From positions 1-8,138 of the forward strand of contig JBIKVN010000144.1 in NCBI GenBank assembly GCA_044356865.1: DNA of 8,138 nt. Direction: 5' to 3'. Each line of letters begins with the position of its first letter. Position 1 is the first letter of the stretch. Shown here one piece after another: positions 1 to 6,302 of the stretch. The notes below the pieces were generated by a model that was not told the DNA's origin, did not search any database, and saw only the letters and a list, made by a program, of their open reading frames with translations. The position numbers and the translations under genes were made by a program. The stretch is from JBEIUL01 sp044356865 (GTDB taxonomy: Bacteria; Planctomycetota; Phycisphaerae; Phycisphaerales; SM1A02).

Positions 1-1
1 C

Positions 2-505
2 GACACCGCCGACATCTTCATCACCGCGACCGGCAACCTGAACATCATCACCGCCGACCACATGCGGAAGATGAAGGACAAGGCGATCATCGCGAACATC
101 GGCCACTTCGACAACGAGATCGACATGGCCGGCCTCGCGAAGGTCAAGGGCGTGAAGAAGGTCGACATCAAGCCGCAGGTCGACGAGTGGGTGTTCCCGA
201 GCGGCAACTCGGTGATCATCCTCGCCGAGGGCCGGCTCATGAACCTCGGCTGCGCGACCGGCCACCCGTCGTTCGTGATGAGCTCGAGCTTCACCAACCA
301 GGTGATGGCCCAGATCGAGCTCCACAAGAACGCCGAGAAGTACGGCAAGAAGGTCTTCACCCTGCCGAAGAGCCTCGACGAGAAGGTGGCCCGGCTGCAC
401 CTCGGCAAGCTCGGGGCCAAGCTCACCAAGATGAGCAAGCAGCAGGCCGAGTACATCGGCGTCCCGATGGAAGGGCCGTACAAGCCGGATCACTACCGGT
501 ATTGA
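2..505 (+). CDS. ahcY: Adenosylhomocysteinase (S-adenosyl-L-homocysteine hydrolase), C-terminal fragment
   Basis: The frame is open from base 2 to a TGA at 503-505 and gives the last 167 residues of a protein normally about 430 or more residues long; the 5' part lies outside the window. The enzyme is cytosolic and reversibly splits S-adenosylhomocysteine into adenosine and homocysteine, clearing the product inhibitor of methyltransferases in the activated methyl cycle. Seen in the fragment: ATGN followed by NII (about residues 9-16) and NIGHFDNEID (32-41), both from the NAD-binding domain, then the GCATGHPSFVMS block, and the family's typical C-terminus KPDHYRY (161-167). In the family, this tail supplies Lys and Tyr to the NAD site of the neighbouring subunit. 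The C-terminus is intact, so nothing suggests a broken gene. A strong terminator follows within 30 bases, so ahcY ends its transcription unit. Identification is very secure. Confidence 0.96.
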   Translation, partial: DTADIFITATGNLNIITADHMRKMKDKAIIANIGHFDNEIDMAGLAKVKGVKKVDIKPQVDEWVFPSGNSVIILAEGRLMNLGCATGHPSFVMSSSFTNQVMAQIELHKNAEKYGKKVFTLPKSLDEKVARLHLGKLGAKLTKMSKQQAEYIGVPMEGPYKPDHYRY

Positions 506-532
506 GGCGACAGGATTTTCGCGAGATCCGAG

Positions 533-570
533 CCGGCCGCGTCCCAGGGACGCGGCCGGTTTCTCGTTTC
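533..570 (+). terminator. Rho-independent terminator of ahcY
   Basis: A perfect 12-bp GC-rich stem (533-544 pairing with 548-559) encloses a 3-base CAG loop and is followed directly by a T-rich stretch (560-570, TTTCTCGTTT-like). It starts 27 bases after the ahcY stop codon. The left flank has no A-run, so it should work well only for rightward transcription and not for the convergent epimerase gene. Confidence 0.85.
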
Positions 571-636
571 AGCGATGGGGTGAGCGCCTTCGTCATCGCG
601 AGCGACGGCGTTCGCGATCTCGAACCTGCGATCGGA

Positions 637-1704
637 TCAATGCGGAGCCGTTCGAGCCAGCCAGTTCCCGATCACCTCCGCCTCCCGCTCGGTCGACAGC
701 CCCCCGTCCCGCCCCGGCCGCTTGCCGAAATCGAACTCGAGCCCGCCCTCGCGGGCCTTCACGAACCAATCGATGGTGTCGCGGGCGGTGGTCGCGAGCG
801 GGCGGAAAGCCAGGCCGAGCGACAGGGCCTTCGCGATCGAGGCGGTGCCGAGGCCGGCGCCGTCCGGAGATTGCGGCACCCAGAGCGGCAGTTCCATCCA
901 CGGGCCGAGGCCGCGCTCGGCCACGGTCTCCTCCGGCACCGGCACGAACTCGACGCGGTTCGCGACGGCGGCGCGGATGCCGAAGACCATCTCCTCGAAA
1001 CTCATCGGGCCGTCAGGGCCGGTCGCGTTGATCGTGCCGCCATGGCCGTCCTGCACGCACTTCACCGTGAACTCGGCCAGGTCGCGGACATCGATGAACT
1101 GGACTTGGCTCTTCCAGGGGTCCTTCGCGACCGGCAGCAGGACGCGGCCGCCGCGGGCGAGGCGGACCGGCCAGTAGGTGAAGCGGTCGGTCGGGTCGCC
1201 GGGGCCGACGATGAGGCCGGGGCGGAGGATCGTGGCCCGGTCGCCGAACATGTTCACGATCTCGCGCTCGCAGAGGCTCTTGAGCGGCCCGTAGGTCTCG
1301 CCGCTCACCGCCTCGACGGTCGGGTCGGGCGTCGTGGCGACGGGGTCGCCCTCGGTCGTCGCGGTCTTCGCCTGGTCGGCGTAGACCGAGACCGTCGAGA
1401 TGAGGACATACTGCGAAACCGCAGGCTTCAGCAGCGTCGCGCTCGCCGAGGCGATCCGCGGCACGTAGGCGGAGGTGTCGAGGACGGCGTCCCAGGTGCG
1501 GCCCTTCTTGATCTCGGCCTCGAGGGCCGAGAGGCCGGGGGCCTTCGACGGGTCGCGGTCGCCGCGGAGCTGTTCGAGATCGGCAAAGAGCCCGGGGTTG
1601 GTCTTCCCGCGGTTGAAGAGGGTGATCTCCGCGCCCTTGGCCCGGAACGCCGCGACCAGTTCGGGTCCGAGGAACGCCGTGCCGCCGAGGATGAGGATCT
1701 TCAT
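637..1704 (-). CDS. NAD(P)-dependent epimerase/dehydratase-like protein (extended SDR family)
   Basis: This 355-residue protein has the Rossmann fold of extended short-chain dehydrogenases. The N-terminal nucleotide-binding loop is GGTAFLG (7-13), where the middle glycine of GxxGxxG is Ala, as is common in the GGTxFLG subgroup. NRG (31-33) follows strand 2, a position that in this family contacts the adenosine ribose or phosphate. A Ser/Thr-rich strand end, ISTVSVY (102-108), precedes the catalytic YxxxK motif at Tyr138-Lys142 (YGPLK). RPGLIVGPGDPTDRF (161-175) and QFIDVRDLA (202-210) are typical of sugar-nucleotide epimerases and related reductases. The exact substrate cannot be read from sequence, and proteins of this subgroup are often annotated only as NAD-dependent epimerase/dehydratase. 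The ATG at 1702-1704 places the glycine loop at the expected distance from the N-terminus. No Shine-Dalgarno is visible before it, so a leaderless or SD-independent start is possible. It is transcribed alone, convergent with ahcY and divergent from the DUF485 gene. Confidence 0.9.
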   Translation of the reverse strand: MKILILGGTAFLGPELVAAFRAKGAEITLFNRGKTNPGLFADLEQLRGDRDPSKAPGLSALEAEIKKGRTWDAVLDTSAYVPRIASASATLLKPAVSQYVLISTVSVYADQAKTATTEGDPVATTPDPTVEAVSGETYGPLKSLCEREIVNMFGDRATILRPGLIVGPGDPTDRFTYWPVRLARGGRVLLPVAKDPWKSQVQFIDVRDLAEFTVKCVQDGHGGTINATGPDGPMSFEEMVFGIRAAVANRVEFVPVPEETVAERGLGPWMELPLWVPQSPDGAGLGTASIAKALSLGLAFRPLATTARDTIDWFVKAREGGLEFDFGKRPGRDGGLSTEREAEVIGNWLARTAPH

Positions 1705-1757
1705 GGCGATGGGAATGTAGTGCCCGGCGCCGCACCGGTTGCCCGTATCGTGCCGCC
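1705..1757. promoter_or_regulatory. Divergent intergenic region, epimerase / DUF485-symporter unit
   Basis: This 53-bp gap separates two divergent start codons, so it should hold both promoters or parts of them. Neither start has a purine-rich ribosome binding site. On the minus strand TACATT (1719-1714) and on the plus strand TATCGT (1746-1751) each match four of six bases of a -10 box and lie about 6-9 bases from their start codons, which would give leaderless or nearly leaderless mRNAs. No convincing -35 boxes are seen. The region's role is inferred from geometry; the individual boxes are weak. Confidence 0.35.
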
Positions 1758-2000
1758 ATGCCCGATCCGCACGCCCCGGACGCGGTCCGCCGCGTCGCCC
1801 CGCGGGATCTTGCCCTGTTCCTTCTCTACTGCCTCGCCTACGGCGGCTTCATGGCCGTCGCCGCCTTCCGCCTCGACTGGCTCGCGCGGCCGGTCGTCGG
1901 CGGGGTGAACCTTGCGGTGGCGTGGGGCGTCGGGCTGATTGTCCTCGCGATCACGCTCGCCGCGGCGGCGCTGGTCGGCGGTCGGGGGGCGAAGCCGTGA
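1758..2000 (+). CDS. DUF485 (YjcH-like) small inner-membrane protein
   Basis: This 80-residue protein has two predicted membrane segments (about 18-37 and 47-73), a charged N-terminal stretch with Arg-Arg at 11-12, and a short Lys/Gly tail. The central RPVVGGVNLAVAWGVGL pattern (44-60) matches the DUF485 family, in which a hydrophobic loop with Gly-Gly-x-Asn leads into helix 2. Members are usually about 100 residues, so this one is on the short side at the N-terminus. DUF485 genes (yjcH in enterics, in the acs-yjcH-actP order) typically sit directly before an ActP-type symporter, as here, and are thought to act with it; their biochemical function is not established. The stop codon overlaps the GTG start of the symporter (GTGA at 1997-2000), implying translational coupling. 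No Shine-Dalgarno precedes the ATG at 1758. The small-subunit family DUF4212 was considered, but its N-terminal Tyr-Trp-Arg motif is absent. Confidence 0.85.
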   Translation: MPDPHAPDAVRRVAPRDLALFLLYCLAYGGFMAVAAFRLDWLARPVVGGVNLAVAWGVGLIVLAITLAAAALVGGRGAKP

Positions 2001-3772
2001 TCCATGCGACCGACCCGCTGGCGGTGGTGATCTTCGTGGCTCTCGTCGCGGCCACGCTCGTGCTGTCGGCACGGCTCGGGCGCAGCGCGAAGTCGGCGGG
2101 GGGGTACTTCGCGGCCCACGGCCAGGTCGGCTGGTTCGTGAACGGCGTGGCGTTCGCGGGCGACTACCTCTCGGCGGCGAGTTTCCTCGGCATCTGCGGG
2201 ATGATCGCCTTCTTCGGCTACGACGGGTTCCTCTACTCGATCGGCTACCTCGCGGGCTGGATCGTCGCGTTGTTCATCATCGCCGAGCCCGTGAAGCGGC
2301 TCGGGAAGTACACCTTCGCCGACGCTCTCGATGCCCGCTTCGGAAGCCGAGGCATCCGCATCGCCGCGGCGATCTCGACGCTGGTGGTGAGCGTCTTCTA
2401 CCTCATCCCGCAGATGGTCGGCGCGGGAGCCCTCGTGAAGCCGCTCCTCGGCGTGCCCCACTGGGCGGGCGTGCTGCTCGTCGGCGGCACGGTCACCTTC
2501 ATCGTGACGACCGCGGGCATGGTCTCGACGACCTGGGTGCAGTTCGTGAAGGGCGGGCTGCTCGTCGTCTTCTGCACGGTGCTGGTCGGGCTGATTCTGG
2601 GGCGCGGCCTGGAAGTCCCGCTCGACGCGGACGGCCGCGGGATTCCCGGCACGACGGTGACGCTCTCGGTCCGCCCCGACGGCACGCGGCTCGTCGACGG
2701 CGAGCCGCTCGCGGCCGACCGGCAACTCGACACCGAATTGCGGAAGCGGTTCGGTACCGGGTTCGGCTCGGTCGCGAGCCTGCCCGACGGTGCGACGAAC
2801 CCGACCGGATCGCTCGGGCCGATCGCGTACCTCGAGACCTTCTCGCGCAGCGAGATCACCACCTGGAAGAAGTCCGATTCGGTCGAGGCCGACGGCGCGA
2901 AGGTCACGAAGTTCACCGCGGTCGCCACGCCGGGCGAGAGCCTGTTGCTGCCGGGCGGCAGCCCGACCTTCAAGGGGATCCGCGACGACAACATCCTGAA
3001 GCGGCTTGATTTCATTTCGCTCATGCTCGCCCTCTTCCTCGGCACCGCGAGCCTTCCGCACATCCTGATCCGCTACTACACCGTGCCCGATGCGCGATCG
3101 GCCCGCAAGAGCACCGTGGTGGGCATCGCGACGATCGGGCTCTTCTACGTGCTGACCCTGTACCTCGGCCTCGGCGCGATGACGAGCGGCATGCTTGACC
3201 CGACCGACTCGAACATGGCGGCGCCGCTGCTTGCCCGCAGCTTCTCGCCCACGCTCTTCGCGGCGATCTCGGCGATCGCGTTCACCACCGTACTCGGCAC
3301 GGTGAGCGGCCTGCTCATGGCCGGGGCGGGGGCGGTGGCGCATGACCTGCTCGCGAACGCGTTCGGCGTCGCCCGCGACGACCGCGCGCAGGTGCGATGG
3401 GGCCGGAGCGCCGCGGTCGGGCTCGGGTGCGGGGCGATGGTCCTCGGCATCCTGTTCGAGAGGATGAACGTCTCGTTCCTCGTCGGCTGGGCGTTCAACA
3501 TCGCGGCGAGCGCGAACCTGCCCTCGCTGGTCGGCGTGCTGTTCTGGAAGGGAACGACCAAGGCAGGCGTGGTCGCGGCGTCGCTGGTCGGGCTGGTGTC
3601 GAGTCTCGCGTGGGTGCTGTCGAGCGCCGAGACGATCGAGAAGGTGTACGGTTTTCCCGCGGCGGAAGCCGCAGAACTCGCGTGGGTGCCGTTCACGCAG
3701 CCGGGGCTGGTGACGATCCCGCTCGGGTTCGTGACGCTGGGGGTGGTGAGTCGGATGACGCGACGGGCCTGA
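1997..3772 (+). CDS. actP: ActP-type sodium:solute (acetate/short-chain carboxylate) symporter
   Basis: This 591-residue integral membrane protein belongs to the SSS family (LeuT fold). It probably takes up acetate or a related monocarboxylate with Na+ or H+. About 13 hydrophobic segments can be traced, at roughly 7-25, 44-72, 76-97, 121-142, 155-175, 183-201, 337-358, 373-395, 415-445, 470-487, 491-515, 522-542 and 567-586. Family landmarks are AFAGDYLSAASFLG (52-65), VQFVKGGLLV (181-190), GTASLPHILIRYYTV (349-363, very close to the ActP motif) and the signature-like helix around 428-450 ending in AVAHD. The GTG at 1997 was chosen because it overlaps the DUF485 stop and starts just before helix 1; the frame stays open upstream, but that stretch is the DUF485 gene. 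Unusual is a hydrophilic insert of about 127 residues (206-332) between helices 6 and 7, where E. coli ActP has a short loop. The substrate is inferred from family and gene pairing; the VC_2705-type large symporter subfamily is an alternative. Confidence 0.9.
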   Translation: MIHATDPLAVVIFVALVAATLVLSARLGRSAKSAGGYFAAHGQVGWFVNGVAFAGDYLSAASFLGICGMIAFFGYDGFLYSIGYLAGWIVALFIIAEPVKRLGKYTFADALDARFGSRGIRIAAAISTLVVSVFYLIPQMVGAGALVKPLLGVPHWAGVLLVGGTVTFIVTTAGMVSTTWVQFVKGGLLVVFCTVLVGLILGRGLEVPLDADGRGIPGTTVTLSVRPDGTRLVDGEPLAADRQLDTELRKRFGTGFGSVASLPDGATNPTGSLGPIAYLETFSRSEITTWKKSDSVEADGAKVTKFTAVATPGESLLLPGGSPTFKGIRDDNILKRLDFISLMLALFLGTASLPHILIRYYTVPDARSARKSTVVGIATIGLFYVLTLYLGLGAMTSGMLDPTDSNMAAPLLARSFSPTLFAAISAIAFTTVLGTVSGLLMAGAGAVAHDLLANAFGVARDDRAQVRWGRSAAVGLGCGAMVLGILFERMNVSFLVGWAFNIAASANLPSLVGVLFWKGTTKAGVVAASLVGLVSSLAWVLSSAETIEKVYGFPAAEAAELAWVPFTQPGLVTIPLGFVTLGVVSRMTRRA

Positions 3773-3788
3773 TCTCGCGTCACCCCGC

Positions 3789-4973
3789 TCAGCACCGCTC
3801 GATGAGCATGCTCACCGCGTTGCCGCCGCCGAGGCAGAGCGAGCAGATGCCGCGATTGCCGCCGGTCCGGTGCAGGGCGTGGACGAGCGTGACGAGGACG
3901 CGGGCGCCGCTCGCCCCGATCGGGTGGCCGAGGGCGATGCCGCCGCCCGAGACGTTCAGCTTCGACTCGGGGATGCCGAGTTCCTTGATGTCGGCGAGCA
4001 CCTGGGCCGCGAACGCCTCGTTGATCTCGAAGAGGTCGATGTCGGCCACGGTCAGCTTGTTCCGCTCGAGGAGGGCCTTGATGCCGACCGCGGGGGCGAT
4101 GAAGAGCTCTTTCGGGGCGACGCCGACCGTGTTCTGGTCGACGATCCGGGCGAGCGGCTTCGCGCCGAGGCTTGCCGCAGCGGCCTCGCTCGCGACGAGC
4201 ACCGCGGCGGCGCCGTCCGAGATCTGGCTCGCGTTCCCCGCGGTGACCGAGCCGTCCTTCGCGAACGCCGCCCGCAGCTTGGCGAGCGACTCCGGCGTCG
4301 AGTCGGCGCGGAAGCCCTCGTCGGCGTCGACGCCGACCTTCTGCATCGCAGCCTCGGCGGAAATCGGCACGATCTCGGCCTTGAAGTGGCCCTCGGCGGT
4401 CGCCTTCGCGGCCCGCTGGTGGCTCTGGGCCGAGAAGCGGTCCTGCTCGGCGCGGCTGATGCCGTGCTTCTGGGCGATGTGGTCGGCGGCGTTGCCCATC
4501 GGCCACTTCTCGAATGCGCAGGTGAGGCCATCGAATTGCATATGGTCGACGAGCTTCGCCTCGCCGTAGCGGATGCCCGCGCGGGCCGCCACGAAGTGCG
4601 GGGCAAGATCCATGTTCTCGATGCCGCCCGCGAGGACGACGTGGGCCTCGCCCGCGCGGATCGCGGTCGCCGCCTGCATCACCGCCTGCAGGCCCGAGCC
4701 GCAGACCTTGTTCACGGTGACCGCGTTCAGCGTCTCGGGAAGCCCCGCCGCGAGCCCGACCTGCCGGGCCGGGTTCTGGCCAAGGCCGGCCTGGAGCACG
4801 CAGCCCATGATGCACTCGTCGACCTTCTCACGCGACCCCGGCACCGCGTCGAGGACCGCCTTCGCGACGATCCCGCCGAGGGCGGTGGCGGGCACCTTGG
4901 CGAGGCCTCCCCCGAACTTTCCGACGGGAGTGCGGCGGGCGGCGAGGATCACGGGCTTCGACGCGGTCGACAT
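3789..4973 (-). CDS. Thiolase (acetyl-CoA acetyltransferase / acyl-CoA thiolase)
   Basis: This 394-residue protein is of full thiolase length. It carries the acylated cysteine Cys91 in NKVCGSG (88-94), the NEAFA block (318-322), the GHPIGASGAR motif with His350, and the second active-site cysteine Cys380 in CLGGGNA. It therefore should catalyse either Claisen condensation of two acetyl-CoA or thiolytic cleavage of 3-ketoacyl-CoA. Chain-length preference cannot be read off, so no gene symbol is given. Two substrate-loop motifs differ from standard biosynthetic thiolases: GGIENMDLAP (117-125 region) in place of GGMESMSxAP, and WPMGNAAD (157-164) in place of HMGxTAE. The ATG at 4971-4973 has a GGAG Shine-Dalgarno (minus strand 4983-4980) six bases upstream, supporting the start. 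The gene is convergent with the symporter, with only 16 bases between stops and no clear terminator, and divergent from fbp. Confidence 0.95.
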   Translation of the reverse strand: MSTASKPVILAARRTPVGKFGGGLAKVPATALGGIVAKAVLDAVPGSREKVDECIMGCVLQAGLGQNPARQVGLAAGLPETLNAVTVNKVCGSGLQAVMQAATAIRAGEAHVVLAGGIENMDLAPHFVAARAGIRYGEAKLVDHMQFDGLTCAFEKWPMGNAADHIAQKHGISRAEQDRFSAQSHQRAAKATAEGHFKAEIVPISAEAAMQKVGVDADEGFRADSTPESLAKLRAAFAKDGSVTAGNASQISDGAAAVLVASEAAAASLGAKPLARIVDQNTVGVAPKELFIAPAVGIKALLERNKLTVADIDLFEINEAFAAQVLADIKELGIPESKLNVSGGGIALGHPIGASGARVLVTLVHALHRTGGNRGICSLCLGGGNAVSMLIERC

Positions 4974-5084
4974 GCGGGGCTCCGGGCGTTTCTCGGGTGA
5001 TTTCGGTGAAGGAACGGCGTCCGACCGTCCGATCGCGGACGGGGGCGAGGATCATATCCGTTCGCCCCCCTCCGGAGCCACGCC
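4974..5084. promoter_or_regulatory. Divergent thiolase / fbp intergenic region with both ribosome binding sites
   Basis: This 111-bp region must carry the promoters of the thiolase (leftward) and fbp (rightward). GGAG on the minus strand (4983-4980, six bases before the thiolase ATG) and GGAG at 5074-5077 (seven bases before the fbp ATG) are clear Shine-Dalgarno sites. No strong -35/-10 pair is seen; the only A/T-rich patch is CATATC around 5053-5058. A 6-bp stem with a 6-base loop lies at 5025-5042, and a larger hairpin follows at 5041-5069. Confidence 0.6.
5041..5069 (+). promoter_or_regulatory. Hairpin/palindrome just upstream of the fbp ribosome binding site
   Basis: An 8-bp outer stem (5041-5048 with 5062-5069) continues into a 4-bp inner stem (5049-5052 with 5056-5059) closed by a CAT loop. 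Only G5060 and T5061 are bulged, giving 12 base pairs in all. The structure ends four bases before the GGAG ribosome binding site of fbp. It could be an mRNA leader hairpin or, if the weak CATATC patch in its centre is a -10 box, a DNA operator. There is no T-run after it, so a terminator is unlikely. Confidence 0.5.
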
Positions 5085-6083
5085 ATGCCGAACTCGCACG
5101 AGCCGTCCGACAACCTCATGAGCCTCCAGAGCTTCATCCTGGCCGAGGAGGCCCGGTACCCGGGGGCGACGGGCGAGTTCAGCTGGATCATCTCGGCGAT
5201 CTCGCTCGCCGGGAAGGCGATCGCGAACAAGGTCCGGCACGCCCGCCTGCAGGACGTGCTCGGGGCGATGGGCACGAGCAACGTGCAGGGCGAGCAGCAG
5301 CAGCGGCTCGACGTGATCGCGAACTCGATCCTCAACCGCTGCCTCGGCAGCCGCGCGAACGTCGCGGTCGTCGCGAGCGAGGAGGACGAGCAGCCGACCA
5401 TCGTGCGCCGCGGCTCGGAGGGCGGGAAGTACTGCGTCCTCTTCGATCCGCTCGACGGCTCGAGCAATCTCGATGTCGGCGTCGGCGTGGGCACGATCTT
5501 CTCGATCCTACGGAACGACCCGAACATTCCCGGCGCCGAGGAGAGCGTCTGCCAGCCCGGGACGACGCAGGTCGCCGCGGGGTACATTCTCTACGGCTCG
5601 AGCACGATCTTCGTGCTCACCACCGGTCGCGGCGTGGCGATGTTCGTCCTCGACCACTCGGTCGGGTCGTTCCTGCTCGTCGAGCCGAACGTGCGGATCC
5701 CCCGCTCGAACAAGGTCTACTCGGTGAACGAGGCGTACTTCGCTACGTTCCCCGAGGGCTACCAGGCATTCCTGCAGAATTGCCACGCCGAGGGCTACTC
5801 GAGCCGCTACATCGGTTCGATGGTCGCCGACGTGCATCGCACGCTGCTTACCGGCGGCATCTTCCTCTACCCGCCGACCCGCAAGAATCCCGAGGGCAAG
5901 CTCCGGCTGCTCTACGAGGCGAACCCGATGGCCATGCTCGTCGAGAAGGCCGGCGGCCTCGCGTTCAGCTCGGGAACGCAGCGGACGCTCGAGATCCAGC
6001 CCAAGAAGCTGCACCAGCGCACGCCGGTGTATCTGGGCAGCGTCGAACAGGTCGACCTGCTGAAGTCGTACCTGGCGGAGTGA
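5085..6083 (+). CDS. fbp: Fructose-1,6-bisphosphatase, class I
   Basis: This 332-residue cytosolic enzyme hydrolyses fructose 1,6-bisphosphate to fructose 6-phosphate, the committed gluconeogenic step, also used in pentose-phosphate recycling. Metal-binding residues of the family are visible: Glu99-Glu100 in ASEEDEQP, and Asp121 and Asp124 in FDPLDGSSN (120-128). The class I signature GKLRLLYEANPMA (271-283) includes Glu278, another metal ligand. The early QGEQQQRLDVIAN block (68-80) and the SVNEAYFATFPEGYQ region (213-227) match class I enzymes, and the length (about 330) is normal. The ATG at 5085 is preceded by GGAG at 5074-5077 with seven-base spacing. It is monocistronic as far as seen, divergent from the thiolase and convergent with the MmgE/PrpD gene. 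The hairpin just before its ribosome binding site may regulate it. Identification is secure. Confidence 0.97.
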   Translation: MPNSHEPSDNLMSLQSFILAEEARYPGATGEFSWIISAISLAGKAIANKVRHARLQDVLGAMGTSNVQGEQQQRLDVIANSILNRCLGSRANVAVVASEEDEQPTIVRRGSEGGKYCVLFDPLDGSSNLDVGVGVGTIFSILRNDPNIPGAEESVCQPGTTQVAAGYILYGSSTIFVLTTGRGVAMFVLDHSVGSFLLVEPNVRIPRSNKVYSVNEAYFATFPEGYQAFLQNCHAEGYSSRYIGSMVADVHRTLLTGGIFLYPPTRKNPEGKLRLLYEANPMAMLVEKAGGLAFSSGTQRTLEIQPKKLHQRTPVYLGSVEQVDLLKSYLAE

Positions 6084-6158
6084 GGGGGCGTGCCCGCGGG
6101 CTCTTGCGCGATCCGCCGCGTGCCTCAACCGGGAGCGTCGGTCCGCGCCGGGGCGCCG

Positions 6159-6202
6159 GAACGCCGTGGCGTTCATCCCTGCCGGCCGCAGGCCGGCACT
6201 CC
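6159..6202 (-). repeat. REP-like palindromic unit 1 (two hairpins)
   Basis: Within the 219-bp gap after fbp, a perfect 7-bp stem with a 3-base loop (6181-6187, GCA, 6191-6197) sits six bases from a second small hairpin (6159-6164 with 6169-6174). Read on the minus strand, the unit begins GGAGT and runs into the stem. GC-rich intergenic hairpins of this size with a short conserved head are typical of REP elements. The assignment is by pattern only; copy number in the genome is unknown. Confidence 0.5.
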
Positions 6203-6257
6203 ATGCGCCTGGTGCGTCAACGGGTCCATCGCGCGACGGACCTCGGCACGCGTCACG

Positions 6258-6280
6258 GGAAATGTCGGCCTGCGGCCGAC
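6258..6280 (+). repeat. REP-like palindromic unit 2, inverted relative to unit 1
   Basis: A perfect 7-bp stem (6264-6270 with 6274-6280) encloses a TGC loop, preceded by a GGAAAT head. Compared with the reverse complement of unit 1 (6181-6197), it matches at 15 of 17 positions. The two differences lie at opposite positions of the same stem, so pairing is kept (C-G in one copy, T-A in the other). With unit 1 it forms an inverted pair about 66 bases apart, resembling a REP doublet. It may also slow transcription between the convergent fbp and MmgE/PrpD genes, though no T-runs follow the stems. Confidence 0.5.
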
Positions 6281-6302
6281 GCATGACGCGGCCGGACCCC
6301 GC

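Noticed and set aside
187..1908. Open reading frame of 573 codons on the plus strand
   Set aside because: It overlaps ahcY in another frame and runs antisense to the epimerase gene. Its product is Arg/Gly/Ala-rich with no recognisable motif, as expected from shadow frames in GC-rich DNA.
1739..1996. Upstream extension of the symporter reading frame
   Set aside because: This region encodes the DUF485 protein in another frame; the extension is Arg/Pro-rich and unlike any transporter N-terminus, while GTG at 1997 gives a normal start.
1838..3343. Open reading frame of 501 codons on the minus strand, antisense to the symporter
   Set aside because: Low-complexity Arg/Glu/His-rich product with no family signature, lying opposite a clear membrane transporter.
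3773..3788. Bidirectional terminator between the convergent symporter and thiolase genes
   Set aside because: Only 16 bases separate the stops, and no stem with a T-run is present.
3145..4815. Open reading frame of 556 codons on the minus strand
   Set aside because: It lies out of frame in the thiolase and antisense to the symporter, and both real genes are confirmed by family motifs.
6092..6101. Ten-base palindrome GCCCGCGGGC just after fbp as a terminator
   Set aside because: It has no loop and is followed by only a short mixed CTCTT stretch; too weak to call.
6142..6160. Bulged GC-rich hairpin left of the REP-like unit
   Set aside because: It can pair (TCCG/CGGA and CGCC/GGCG) but needs a bulge and a 2-base loop; common by chance at this GC content.
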